Positions 17,297 through 26,398 of a DNA stretch of 64,000 bases are shown here, piece by piece. Location: the NCBI RefSeq assembly GCF_001422925.1, contig NZ_LMNI01000011.1, forward strand, positions 132,114-196,113. Reading direction: 5' to 3'. This DNA is from Microbacterium sp. Leaf288 (lineage in GTDB: Bacteria; Actinomycetota; Actinomycetes; Actinomycetales; Microbacteriaceae). How positions within the stretch are numbered: the first letter of the stretch is position 1; each line of letters starts with the position of its first letter. The position numbers were made by a program, and so were the translations under genes. The notes beneath the pieces were generated by a model. The model did no database searches, was not told the DNA's origin, and saw only the letters and a list, made by a program, of their open reading frames with translations.

Positions 17297-20200
17297 ATGG
17301 TGAAACACGTCCTCTCGCGGGCTGCGGTGGCCACGGCCGCCGCCGCAGCCCTGGTCCTGACGGCTGCGGCTCCGGCATCCGCTGCCGATGCCCCTCCGCC
17401 GACGCGGACCGTCACGTCCGACGGAAACCCGATCATCGCCGACGGCTCGCTGTACACGGCAGATGCCGCACCCCTCGTGGGCGCGGACGGCCGACTGTAC
17501 ATCTACACCGGGCACGACGAGGCGGCGCCGCAGCAAGCGGGCTTCGAGATGCACGACTACGCCGTGCTTGCCACGGACGACGTCGCCTCGGGGGAGTGGG
17601 ACGTCTACGAAGACGCGCTCGACCCCGACGAGGTGTTCGCGTGGGCCTCGGGCAACTCCGCGTATGCGGGCCACGCCGTGCGGGGCGTTGACGGCAAGTA
17701 CTACTGGTACGTGCCCGTCGAATCGAAGGACACGACCCAGGCCAACCGCATGGCGATCGGCGTGGCGGTCTCGGACTCGCCCGTCGGGCCGTGGACCGAC
17801 GCCGTCGGTGAGCCGCTCGTGACGTGGTCGGACGTGTTCGGCTCGAGCACGAACGGCCAGGAGGTCATCGACCCGCACGTCTTCACCGATGCCGACGGCA
17901 CCGTCTACCTCTACTGGGGTTCGTGGGGCGTCGCGCGGGTCGTGAAGCTGACGTCGTCGATGACCGCCCTGGACGGCGCGATCTCGACCATGTCGGGCCT
18001 CACCTCGTTCTACGAGGCGCCGTGGGTGTTCGCGAAGAACGGCCGGTACTACCTGCTGTACGACTGGAAGGCCGGCGGCAGCGAGTGCACCCCGTCGAAT
18101 TACCAGGCGTGCATCGCGTACGCGACCTCGGCGAGCCCGACGGGTCCGTGGACCTACCAGGGCATCATCCTGTCGGGCACGTCGGCGACCACCGTGCACC
18201 CGTCGCTGATCGACTTCGAGGGGAAGTCGTACCTGACCTATCACACGAAGGATGCTGCGGGCGGGGGTCATTTCCGCCGCTCGGTCGCCATCGACGAGGT
18301 GCAGTGGGACGGTGCGAAGATCCTGCCGGCGACGCAGACCCTCGCGAAGGATCCCGCACTCATCCCGTCGGCGAACCTCGCGCTGGACGCGCAGGCGAAG
18401 GCCTCGTTCACCGAGCAGCCGCCGATGCGCCTCGGCGCGGTGAACGACGGATTCCGCGCGACGACGGCGCTGCTGCCGCCCGACCAGTGGGGCAACTACC
18501 GGGGCACGACGAGCGCCAACGAGACCGACTGGGTGTCGTACCAGTGGTCGACGCCGGTGCGCACGGACTCGGTCGGCATCCAGTTCCATCAGGACTCCAA
18601 CTGGATCCGTACGCCCGCGTCGTGGAAGCTCGAGTTCCTCGACACGGAGGGCGATTGGCGGCCAGTCGAGGGCGCGACCTATCCGACGACGGTGAACACG
18701 TGGCTCACCGTCAGCTTCACGCCGGTCACGACGACCGCGCTGCGCGCGACCTTCGCCGGCCAGGCCAACGGGGCGTACTTCCACTCGGTGTCGGTATCGG
18801 AGTGGGAGGTCTACGCTCGCGAGGCGGCAGCCCCCGCGCCCGTCGAGGTCCACACGAAGCCGGGCGTCGCGCCTTCGCTGCCCGCGGCCGTGCGGATCAC
18901 GGTCGACGGCACGCCGCAGTGGGCACCCGTCACCTGGCTGCCGGTCGAGGCATCGGACTACGCGCAGGCGGGAACCTTCACCGCGACCGGTCGCGCGCTG
19001 GGCGTCGCGGCCGGGCTGGTCGAGGCATCCGTCACCGTCGCCGCGGGCGACCCGCCTCCGCCGCCCGCCGACCACGATGCGCCGGCGGTCACGCTGTCGG
19101 CATCGGGCACGTCGGGAGCCGACGGATGGTTCGCCTCGAATGTCACGGTGCGCGCCTCCGCCGAGGACGCGGTCGACTACCTGACGACGGTGTCGACGCG
19201 GATCGGTGCCGGTGACTGGACGTCGACGCCGAATGCGCGGTTCGCAGAGGTGTCGGTGACCGCCGAGGGCACGAGCACCGTCACCGCGCGCGCCGAGGAC
19301 TCGTCGGGCAACGTGTCGAGCGAGGTGAGCCGTACGGTCAAGATCGACAAGACGGCCCCGACGGCGGATGCCGTGTGGGATGCTGCGGCCCGCACCGTGT
19401 CGATCACCGCGAGCGACGCCGGCTCTGGCGTGGCCGCGGTCGAGTACCGCTTCGACGGCGCCGGCGCGTGGCAGCAGACCACCGCCGGGGCGGTGATCGC
19501 GGCACCCGATGCGCTGCCGCACCATCTCATGTACCGCGTGCGCGACACGGCGGGCAACGCGGCCAACGGCACCGTGACGATCCCGAAGGACGACGACGCG
19601 CAGCTCACGGGCAACCTCTCGTCGTACGCGACGGCCACGGCGTCGTTCACCAGCGGCTGGGAGAACGTCAACGGCCTCAAGGACGGCACCAACGCGCCGT
19701 TCGAGAACGCCGCCGGCAAGTACGGGTCGAGTTGGGGAACGTGGCCGCAGGTCGGCGAGCAGACCGCTCGTCTGACGTGGTCCTTCGCGGTCGACGTCGA
19801 CTCGATCGGCGTGTGGTGGTATCGCGACAGCCCCGACACGGCGAATGCGGGCATGATCCCGCCGGCCAGCTGGGTGCTGCAGTACCTCGACGCCGACGGC
19901 ACGACCTGGCGGGAGGTCACGCTCGACGGCGGCCAGGAGTACGGACGTACCGGCACCGGGTTCGACCGCGTCGACTTCGCGCCGGTCACGACGACCGCGC
20001 TGCGGATCGTGTCGCAGTCGTGGGGTGCCGCGAGCGCGGGCGGCTCGACGGGCATCCGCGAATGGCAGGTGATCGCCGCCGAGCAGACGTCGACGGTGGT
20101 CACGCCGGCCGCCCCGACGTTCACCGAGTCGCCCGGCTGTGTCGACGGCACGTTGGCAACGGCCACGGTGGCCCTGCCGGCGGTCACCGGCGTGGTCTAC

Positions 20201-21160
20201 CGCGTCGACGGCTCCATCGCCTCGGGAACGGTCGAGATCGGCGCGAACGCGCAGACCACGGTCGTCGCCGAAGCCGCGGAGGGCTACACGCTCGCCGACG
20301 GGGCGCTGGCCGAGTGGACGCACGCATTCGCGGCGGAGCCCTGCCCCGTGCCTGATGTCGTCGTGGCGCCGAAGGCGCCCACGTCGACGGCCGTGAAGTG
20401 CGAGGACGGAGCGCCCACCACCGGAACGCTGACGATCCCGACGGTCGAGGGCGTGCGCTACACGATCGGCGGGACGGAGGTCGCCGGCGCGCTGCCGATG
20501 GCGCCCGCCACGTCGGCCTCGGTGCAGGCGCGGCCTGTCACCGGGTACGTCTTCGACGGCGTGACGCAGGTCGTGACGTACTCCTACGCGTTCCCTGTAC
20601 CTGACTGCGCACCGGCGCCTCAGCAGGTCGCCGTCGGATCGGTGAGGGTCACGGGAGCCCCGATCGTCGGCGGATCGCTCACGGCGACCGCGACGGGCTG
20701 GGGCCCGACGGGCGTGAAGCTCGCCTACCAGTGGCAGGCCGACGGAGCCGACATCGCCGGCGCGACGGGTTCGACGCTGTCGATCGGTCCGTCCCTCGAG
20801 GGTGCCGTGCTGCGCGTGCGCGTCAGCGGCTACGGCGACCGGCTCGTCGGCGCCTCGGCACTCTCGGCCGACGTCGGCCCGGTCTCGCCCGCCGCTTTCA
20901 CCGCGGCGACGCCGAAGATCAGCGGCAATGCGAAGGCGGGAACGACGCTCAAAGTCACCGTCGGCACGTGGACACCGCAGCCGACGACGCTCGCATACCA
21001 GTGGTACGCCGACGGTGCCGAGATCGCCGGGGCCACCGGCGCGAGCCTCGTCGTCCCGTCGGGTCTCAGCGGCAAGGCACTGACCGTCGCGGTGACCGGC
21101 TCCCGCGCCGGCTACGCCACCCTGACGGTCTCGTCGGGGGCGGTGACGATCCGCAAGTGA
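17297..21160 (+). CDS. Secreted multidomain GH43 glycosidase
   Basis: 1287 residues. Signal peptide at about 1-29 (cut after APASA), then a five-bladed propeller GH43 domain at about 37-345. The three acidic residues expected for the family are visible: Asp in YTADAAPLV, Asp in VIDPHVFTDADG and Glu in FYEAPWVF. A His in TVHPSLIDFEG fits the family calcium/active-site pattern. GH43 enzymes are mainly alpha-L-arabinofuranosidases, endo-arabinanases and beta-xylosidases. Then follow an F5/8-like domain (356-508), a Big_4-type domain, Ig-like repeats, a second F5/8-like domain (770-931), two repeats each opening with a Cys-Val/Glu-Asp-Gly motif (935-1107) and two C-terminal Ig repeats. The ATG at 17297 follows AAGGTGG, 31 bases behind the giant gene, so both are likely one transcript. 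Confidence 0.9.
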   Translation: MVKHVLSRAAVATAAAAALVLTAAAPASAADAPPPTRTVTSDGNPIIADGSLYTADAAPLVGADGRLYIYTGHDEAAPQQAGFEMHDYAVLATDDVASGEWDVYEDALDPDEVFAWASGNSAYAGHAVRGVDGKYYWYVPVESKDTTQANRMAIGVAVSDSPVGPWTDAVGEPLVTWSDVFGSSTNGQEVIDPHVFTDADGTVYLYWGSWGVARVVKLTSSMTALDGAISTMSGLTSFYEAPWVFAKNGRYYLLYDWKAGGSECTPSNYQACIAYATSASPTGPWTYQGIILSGTSATTVHPSLIDFEGKSYLTYHTKDAAGGGHFRRSVAIDEVQWDGAKILPATQTLAKDPALIPSANLALDAQAKASFTEQPPMRLGAVNDGFRATTALLPPDQWGNYRGTTSANETDWVSYQWSTPVRTDSVGIQFHQDSNWIRTPASWKLEFLDTEGDWRPVEGATYPTTVNTWLTVSFTPVTTTALRATFAGQANGAYFHSVSVSEWEVYAREAAAPAPVEVHTKPGVAPSLPAAVRITVDGTPQWAPVTWLPVEASDYAQAGTFTATGRALGVAAGLVEASVTVAAGDPPPPPADHDAPAVTLSASGTSGADGWFASNVTVRASAEDAVDYLTTVSTRIGAGDWTSTPNARFAEVSVTAEGTSTVTARAEDSSGNVSSEVSRTVKIDKTAPTADAVWDAAARTVSITASDAGSGVAAVEYRFDGAGAWQQTTAGAVIAAPDALPHHLMYRVRDTAGNAANGTVTIPKDDDAQLTGNLSSYATATASFTSGWENVNGLKDGTNAPFENAAGKYGSSWGTWPQVGEQTARLTWSFAVDVDSIGVWWYRDSPDTANAGMIPPASWVLQYLDADGTTWREVTLDGGQEYGRTGTGFDRVDFAPVTTTALRIVSQSWGAASAGGSTGIREWQVIAAEQTSTVVTPAAPTFTESPGCVDGTLATATVALPAVTGVVYRVDGSIASGTVEIGANAQTTVVAEAAEGYTLADGALAEWTHAFAAEPCPVPDVVVAPKAPTSTAVKCEDGAPTTGTLTIPTVEGVRYTIGGTEVAGALPMAPATSASVQARPVTGYVFDGVTQVVTYSYAFPVPDCAPAPQQVAVGSVRVTGAPIVGGSLTATATGWGPTGVKLAYQWQADGADIAGATGSTLSIGPSLEGAVLRVRVSGYGDRLVGASALSADVGPVSPAAFTAATPKISGNAKAGTTLKVTVGTWTPQPTTLAYQWYADGAEIAGATGASLVVPSGLSGKALTVAVTGSRAGYATLTVSSGAVTIRK

Positions 21161-21264
21161 CGCCGACCTCAGCCGCGCCGCCACCATGAGCGGCGCGGCT
21201 GAGCCGTGCCCGGAGACCGGTGCGCCGTTCGTCAGCGCCGGGCCGCTTCCGGGCTCGGTCGTCG

Positions 21265-21335
21265 GGTTTGGGGCGCAGCGTGTGCATTCGGGGCGCACGG
21301 TCCGCGCCCCGAACGCACGGGACGCGCCCCAAACC
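21265..21335. repeat. GGGGCGC palindromic intergenic repeat, copy 2
   Basis: Outer arms GGTTTGGGGCGC (21265-21276) and GCGCCCCAAACC (21324-21335) are perfectly complementary. Inner arms TTCGGGGCGC (21287-21296) and GCGCCCCGAA (21304-21313) are also perfect, giving a nested hairpin of about 70 bases. It is homologous to copy 1 at 2991-3060. It lies between the convergent GH43 and DUF1992 genes and may act as a bidirectional terminator. Confidence 0.8.
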
Positions 21336-21412
21336 GAGGAATAGACCGCGAGACCGCTTTGCGGACGCCGATGCGCGCCGGACTCACTCTGGGCGCGGTG
21401 AAGTGACGGCCG

Positions 21413-22009
21413 TCACCCCCGCGGACGCCGCCACCAGGGCCGACGGCGGGCCGCGGCATCCGATTCCTGGTGAGCTCTCACCACCCGCGCTGCGCGGCGA
21501 TCGCCCCACGCCGACACCTCGGCCTCGACGTCCCGAGTGGGCGTCACGACCGGCGGGCCGCCGAGCAGCTGCCGCCTGGCCTCGATGACGCGCCGGTTGA
21601 AGTCCTCGACTGCCTCGCGCACGTCGACCTCGCGCGACAGCTCGTCGAGCCGCGCGTCGAACTCGGCGTCCTCGACCCGCAGCCTCAGAGCGGGCGGGCC
21701 GAGGCCGGTGAGCTTCTCGGACTCGATCTTGCGGCGGATCCACCAGTCGGGATCGTGACTCCCGCCGAGGCCCGGGATCGGCTTGCCCGCACCGGGAAGG
21801 TCGTCGAAGTCGCCGCGCCGCATCGCCTGCTGGATCGCGGTCTCGACCACGGCGGCACGATCGGCCGCCGAGTACGCCCGAGCGGCCTTCGACGCCGGCG
21901 CGGCCGCATCCGTTTCCTCGCCTTCATCTTCGGGCGCGAACCCCTGCTCGCGCTGCCACTTCTCGAAGCGGTAGCGCTCGGCGGCTTCACGAGGGTTCTC
22001 GGCGGTCAT
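21413..22009 (-). CDS. DUF1992 (DnaJ-homologue C28-like) protein
   Basis: A 198-residue soluble protein. The conserved DUF1992 block is clear at about residues 45-135: VETAIQQAMRRGDFDDLPGAG, KPIPGL, then DPDWWIRRKI. The family is small and of unknown molecular role, with a distant link to J-domain co-chaperones. The C-terminal tail is rich in Arg and Trp. The ATG at 22009 overlaps the stop codon of the epimerase gene upstream (ATGA), so the two are translationally coupled. Confidence 0.88.
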   Translation of the reverse strand: MTAENPREAAERYRFEKWQREQGFAPEDEGEETDAAAPASKAARAYSAADRAAVVETAIQQAMRRGDFDDLPGAGKPIPGLGGSHDPDWWIRRKIESEKLTGLGPPALRLRVEDAEFDARLDELSREVDVREAVEDFNRRVIEARRQLLGGPPVVTPTRDVEAEVSAWGDRRAARVVRAHQESDAAARRRPWWRRPRG

Positions 22010-22857
22010 GAGCCCGAGACGTGATCCCGCCAGGAGTGCTGCGGGTCGTAGCCCAAGAGTCGCCGGGCCTTCTCGATCGACAGGAGGGTGTCGTGCTCGC
22101 CGAACTCGCGGGTCTCGACGCCGGGGAAGACCTCGGCGACGAGCTCGGCGTTCGGGCGCGACATCACGGTGTCGGCCGCGGCGATGATGTACGTCTCGAA
22201 GCCCGTCGGCGCGACCTCGAGCGCGCGCTGCACCGCCTGCGCGCCGTCGCGCGCGTCGATGTAGCCCCACAGGTTCCACTTGCGCTTCAGCGCGTCGTCG
22301 TCGTACGACGGGAACGCCTCGTAGTCCTCCGGCACCATCACGTTCGAGAATCGCAGGCCCGTGATCGACAGATCGGGGTGCCAGCGCACGAGCTCGACGG
22401 CCATGCGCTCCTCGAGCGTCTTCACGAGCGAGTACACGGACTCGGGGCGCGGCGGGTACTCCTCGTCGACCGGGATGTACGGCGGGGGCACGTCGAACGG
22501 GAGTCCCAGCACGGTCTCGCTCGACGCGTACACGATGCGACGGATGCCGAGCCTCACGGCCGCCCAGAACACGTTGAACGTCGCGTTCATGTTGTTGTGG
22601 AACGTCGCGACATCGGAACGGATGCCGGGGGCCGGGATCGCGCCGAGATGCACGACCGCGTCGAACCCGTCGTGGCGGTCGTTCACGGCGGAGAGGGCGT
22701 CGACGACCTGGCCGTAGTCGGTGAGGTCGACCTGCACGAAGTCGGGGCCGCGCGTGCCGACGACGTCGATGCCGATGACGTCGTACCCGGCCGCGCGCAG
22801 TTCGCGGGCGACGACGGTTCCGAGCTTTCCGGACGAACCGGTGAGAGCGATGCGCAT
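22006..22857 (-). CDS. NAD-dependent epimerase/dehydratase
   Basis: A 283-residue extended short-chain dehydrogenase. The N-terminal nucleotide motif is LTGSSGKLG, the Asp ending strand 2 is in VIGIDVVG, and the catalytic Tyr-x3-Lys appears as YSLVK with SSE earlier in VYASSE. Such proteins act on nucleotide sugars or free sugar acids; the length resembles uronate or sugar dehydrogenases more than UDP-glucose epimerases. Placed between the GH43 gene and the ara regulator, so a role in sugar metabolism is plausible but unproven. Start ATG at 22857, divergent from the LacI gene (57-base gap). Confidence 0.85.
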   Translation of the reverse strand: MRIALTGSSGKLGTVVARELRAAGYDVIGIDVVGTRGPDFVQVDLTDYGQVVDALSAVNDRHDGFDAVVHLGAIPAPGIRSDVATFHNNMNATFNVFWAAVRLGIRRIVYASSETVLGLPFDVPPPYIPVDEEYPPRPESVYSLVKTLEERMAVELVRWHPDLSITGLRFSNVMVPEDYEAFPSYDDDALKRKWNLWGYIDARDGAQAVQRALEVAPTGFETYIIAAADTVMSRPNAELVAEVFPGVETREFGEHDTLLSIEKARRLLGYDPQHSWRDHVSGS

Positions 22858-22901
22858 GGATCCAGCCTGCCACTGCGCCGAGGCGCGCGGGGCGCGAGGG
22901 C

Positions 22902-22907
22902 TAAGGT
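22902..22907 (+). promoter_or_regulatory. -10 box of a leaderless promoter
   Basis: TAAGGT lies 7 bases before the ATG of the LacI gene at 22915. This spacing puts the transcript start at the start codon. The overlapping AAGG could instead be a weak ribosome binding site. Confidence 0.45.
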
Positions 22908-22914
22908 TGCCGCG

Positions 22915-23910
22915 ATGGACGACAGCGACGCGGCGCCCGGCGCCCGGGTGGGAGTGCGTGACGTCGCGCGCGCCGCGGGGGTCTCGACCCAGACGGTGTC
23001 GCGCGTGATCAACCAGCACCCGAACATCCGCCCCGAGACCCGCGACCGCGTGCTGCGGGTGATCGACCACCTGGGCTATCGCGTCAACAACGCCGCGCGG
23101 ACTCTCGGCACGCGGACCACGCGCACGCTCGGCGTCATCGCGTCCGACGCGACGCTGTACGGCCCGGCGGTCGGCATCGCGGCGCTGGAGGCGGCGGCGC
23201 GCGACGCGGGGCGGTGGATCGCGACGGCCTACGCCGATGCCTCGGTCGAGGCATCCGTCCGCGACGCGGCCGACCGCCTGCTCGCGCAGGGGGTCGACGG
23301 CCTCATCGTGCTCGCGCCCCACGCGGCGACGCTCACCGCGCTGACCGACGCGCATCCCGGCGTCGCGATCGCGGCGTTGCACACCGGATCCGGCGCCGAG
23401 CGCCAGGAAGCCGGTGCCGCACTCGCGATCTCGCACCTCGTCGCCCTGGGGCACCGGCGCATCGGCCGGGTGGCCGGGCCCGGAGAGTGGCTCGAGGCGC
23501 GCTCCCGCGAGGCGGGCATGCTGCGCGCGCTCGCCGACGCCGGGGTCGAGCCGGGACCGCGCTGGAGCGGCGACTGGACGGCGGCCGACGGCGCCGCCCT
23601 GGCCCCCGCGATCGTGGCCGAGGTGCGCACTGCCGGCGGCCCGACCGCGATCGCCGCGGCCAACGATCAGATGGCCCTCGGGCTGATCGCCGGGCTCCGC
23701 GAGGCGGGCGTCGACGTGCCGGGTGACGTGAGCATCGTCGGCTTCGACGACAACCCGGATGCCGCGTACTACCGTCCGGCGCTCACCACGGTCGGTCTCG
23801 ACCTCCGAGGCGAGGCGCGCCGCGCCGTCGCCGAGGTGCTCGGGGAGGCGGCATCCGTCCCCGCTCCGCCGCGTCTCGTCGTGCGGGCCTCGACCGCGCC
23901 GCCGCGCTGA
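22915..23910 (+). CDS. LacI-family repressor of the ara operon
   Basis: A 331-residue LacI-family protein. The helix-turn-helix (VRDVARAAGVSTQTVSRVIN) is at about residues 14-33, the hinge is NNAARTLG, and the effector core ends with VSIVGFDDNPDAAYY. It sits 108 bases before araD on the same strand, and a perfect 14-bp palindrome with the CG-centred symmetry typical of LacI operators lies in that gap. It therefore most likely represses araD-araB-araA in the absence of L-arabinose or a derivative. It is not the GntR-type AraR of Bacillus. Confidence 0.92.
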   Translation: MDDSDAAPGARVGVRDVARAAGVSTQTVSRVINQHPNIRPETRDRVLRVIDHLGYRVNNAARTLGTRTTRTLGVIASDATLYGPAVGIAALEAAARDAGRWIATAYADASVEASVRDAADRLLAQGVDGLIVLAPHAATLTALTDAHPGVAIAALHTGSGAERQEAGAALAISHLVALGHRRIGRVAGPGEWLEARSREAGMLRALADAGVEPGPRWSGDWTAADGAALAPAIVAEVRTAGGPTAIAAANDQMALGLIAGLREAGVDVPGDVSIVGFDDNPDAAYYRPALTTVGLDLRGEARRAVAEVLGEAASVPAPPRLVVRASTAPPR

Positions 23911-23946
23911 CCTCGAAGGCGGGAAAGCGACGGTGCGAATCGTCGT

Positions 23947-23960
23947 TGTTACCGGTAACA
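23947..23960. promoter_or_regulatory. Operator of the araDBA operon
   Basis: TGTTACCGGTAACA is a perfect 14-bp palindrome, 58 bases before the araD start. It is followed at once by TAGATC, which could belong to the -10 region, so a bound repressor would cover the promoter. The regulator is probably the LacI protein encoded just upstream. Confidence 0.75.
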
Positions 23961-24018
23961 TAGATCGCCGAGGCCCGATGGGCCCGCCCTCTTCACACGA
24001 GACCCGACGGAGGACCCC

Positions 24019-24762
24019 GTGACCAGCCCCGAACTGGCGACCCCTGCCTTCAGCCCGGAGGTCGAGGCATCCATCGCCGCCGTCCGCGCCGACGTCGCAA
24101 CCCTCCACGCCGAGCTCGTCCGCTACAACCTGATCGTCTGGACCGGCGGCAACGTCTCGGGTCGAGTGCCCGGCGCCGACCTGTTCGTCATCAAGCCCTC
24201 GGGCGTCTCGTACGACGACCTCGCGCCCGAGAACATGATCCTGTGCGACCTCGACGGCAACGTCGTCGCGGGCAGCCTCGGCAGCGAGCGGAGCCCGTCG
24301 AGTGACACCGCCGCGCACGCCTACGTGTACCGCAACATGCCCGAGGTCGGGGGAGTGGTGCACACGCACTCGACGTTCGCCGTCGCGTGGGCGGCGCGCG
24401 GCGAGGAGATCCCCTGCGTCATCACGGCGATGGCCGACGAGTTCGGCGGGCCGATCCCGATCGGTCCGTTCGCGATCATCGGCGACGACTCGATCGGCCG
24501 CGGCATCGTCGAGACGCTCACCGGCCACCGCTCGCGCGCGGTGCTGATGCAGAACCACGGCCCGTTCACGATCGGCGTCTCCGCCAAGGACGCGGTGAAG
24601 GCCGCCGTGATGGTCGAGGACGTCGCCCGCACCGTGCACTACGCGCGGGAGGCGGGCCCGCTGATCCCGATCCCGCAGGAGGCGATCGACAGCCTCTACG
24701 ACCGGTATCAGAACGTGTACGGGCAGAGTTCGGACGAGCGTCGCGAAGAGGGCGAGCGATGA
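24019..24762 (+). CDS. araD: L-ribulose-5-phosphate 4-epimerase
   Basis: A 247-residue class II aldolase/adducin-fold enzyme that turns L-ribulose 5-phosphate into D-xylulose 5-phosphate, the last step of L-arabinose use. Visible family marks are [18 protein letters not shown], the zinc-binding HTHS motif, and a further His in QNHGPF. GTG start at 24019 with GGAGGA 4 bases upstream. First gene of araD-araB-araA; its stop overlaps the kinase start (ATGA). Confidence 0.92.
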   Translation: MTSPELATPAFSPEVEASIAAVRADVATLHAELVRYNLIVWTGGNVSGRVPGADLFVIKPSGVSYDDLAPENMILCDLDGNVVAGSLGSERSPSSDTAAHAYVYRNMPEVGGVVHTHSTFAVAWAARGEEIPCVITAMADEFGGPIPIGPFAIIGDDSIGRGIVETLTGHRSRAVLMQNHGPFTIGVSAKDAVKAAVMVEDVARTVHYAREAGPLIPIPQEAIDSLYDRYQNVYGQSSDERREEGER

Positions 24763-26381
24763 TGGATGCTGCGGCCGAGGCCATCCGCGAAGGCCGCACC
24801 GCACTCGGCATCGAGCTCGGCTCGACCCGCATCAAGGCCTGCCTCGTCGACGCCGACGATCCGGCGACGGTGCTCGCGGTCGGCTCGCACGCCTGGGAGA
24901 ACCGGCTCGAGGACGGCCTCTGGACCTACTCCCTCGAGGACGTGTGGTCAGGACTGCAGGCCGCCTACACCGACCTCGTCGCCGACGCGCAGCAGCGCCA
25001 CGGCGTCGCGCCCGACTCGTTCGGGGCGATCGGCGTCTCGGCGATGATGCACGGCTACCTCGCGTTCGACGAGGCCGGCGAGCTGCTCGCGCCGTTCCGC
25101 ACCTGGCGCAACACGAACACGGGCGTGGCCGCCGCCGAGCTCACCGATGCCTTCGGCGTGAACATCCCGCTCCGCTGGTCGATCGCGCACCTGCACCAGG
25201 TCGTGCTCGACGCCGAGGAGCACGTGTCCGACATCCGGTTCGTCACGACGCTCGCGGGCTACGTGCACTGGAGACTGACGGGCGAGAAGGTGCTCGGCGT
25301 CGGCGACGCGTCGGGCATGTTCCCGATCGACTCGGCGACACAGGATTACGACGCCGACCTCCTCGCACGGTACGACGCGCTGGCAGCCGACCGGCTGCCG
25401 GTCGCGCACGTCGCCGAGCTCCTGCCCGCGTCGCTCGTCGCCGGCGCGCCGGCGGGCGCGCTCACGGCGGAGGGCGCGGCGCTGCTCGACGCTTCCGGAA
25501 CCCTGCGTCCCGGTATCCCGTTCTGCGCTCCCGAGGGCGACGCGGGCACCGGCATGGTCGCGACCAACGCCGTCGCACCCCGGTCGGGCAACGTCAGCGC
25601 CGGCACGAGCATCTTCGCGATGGTCGTGCTCGAGCGTCCGCTCGCCGAGGTACACCACGAGCTCGACCTCGTCACGACCCCGGTCGGCGACACCGTCGCG
25701 ATGGTGCACTGCAACAACGGCGCGAGCGAGCTCGCGGCGTGGGCCGGCATGTTCGCCCGGTTCGCCGAGGCGGCCGGAACCCCGCTGACCGACGACGCGG
25801 TTTACGAGACCCTCTTCCGCGAAGCGCTCGACGGCGAGGCCGACGGCGGCGGGCTGCTCGCGTACAACCACCTCGCGGGCGAGCCGATCGCCGGGCTCAC
25901 CGAGGGGCGTCCGCTCTTCGTCCGCACGCCCGACAGCCGCCTCACGCTCGCCAACGCGATCCGCGCGCAGCTCTACGGCGTGTTCGGCACGCTCGCGCTC
26001 GGCATGCGCGTGCTCGACGACGAGGGTGTCGCCCTCGACCGCATGTTCGCGCACGGGGGGATGTTCCGCACCGCCGGCGTCGCGCAGCGCTTCCTCGCCG
26101 GCGCGCTCGGTGCTCCCGTGTCGGTCGGCGACACCGCCTCGGAGGGCGGCGCGTGGGGCATCGCGGTGCTCGCCGCGTACGCACGGGCAGTGAGGAACGA
26201 GGATGCTGCGGCCGCAGCATCCGGAATCACCCTCGCCTCCTTCCTCGACGACCGCGTGTTCGCCGACGCGGCCATCTCCACCGCCGAACCCGACCCCGCC
26301 GACGTCGCCGGGTTCGGCGCCTACCTCGACCGCTATCGCGCCGGCCTCGCCGTCGAAGCCGCCGCCGTCTCCGCTCTCTGA
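24759..26381 (+). CDS. araB: FGGY carbohydrate kinase, probable L-ribulokinase
   Basis: A 540-residue two-domain sugar kinase of the FGGY family. The N-terminal phosphate-binding motif is [14 protein letters not shown], followed by WRNTNT and the [10 protein letters not shown] region. The C-terminal domain has [13 protein letters not shown] and the adenosine motif GGMFRTAG. From its place between araD and araA it should phosphorylate L-ribulose, though in sequence it is closer to xylulokinase-like actinobacterial kinases than to E. coli AraB. ATG at 24759 overlaps the araD stop. The gene contains a 22-bp perfect palindrome (26201-26222) formed by two head-to-head GGATGCTGC words. Confidence 0.88.
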   Translation: MMDAAAEAIREGRTALGIELGSTRIKACLVDADDPATVLAVGSHAWENRLEDGLWTYSLEDVWSGLQAAYTDLVADAQQRHGVAPDSFGAIGVSAMMHGYLAFDEAGELLAPFRTWRNTNTGVAAAELTDAFGVNIPLRWSIAHLHQVVLDAEEHVSDIRFVTTLAGYVHWRLTGEKVLGVGDASGMFPIDSATQDYDADLLARYDALAADRLPVAHVAELLPASLVAGAPAGALTAEGAALLDASGTLRPGIPFCAPEGDAGTGMVATNAVAPRSGNVSAGTSIFAMVVLERPLAEVHHELDLVTTPVGDTVAMVHCNNGASELAAWAGMFARFAEAAGTPLTDDAVYETLFREALDGEADGGGLLAYNHLAGEPIAGLTEGRPLFVRTPDSRLTLANAIRAQLYGVFGTLALGMRVLDDEGVALDRMFAHGGMFRTAGVAQRFLAGALGAPVSVGDTASEGGAWGIAVLAAYARAVRNEDAAAAASGITLASFLDDRVFADAAISTAEPDPADVAGFGAYLDRYRAGLAVEAAAVSAL

Positions 26382-26398
26382 CCCACGAAGGACCCACG

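Noticed and set aside
11290..21160. Sortase (LPxTG) anchoring of the two giant secreted enzymes
   Set aside because: Both C-termini end in Ig repeats followed by a short basic end, without LPxTG, hydrophobic segment or charged tail.
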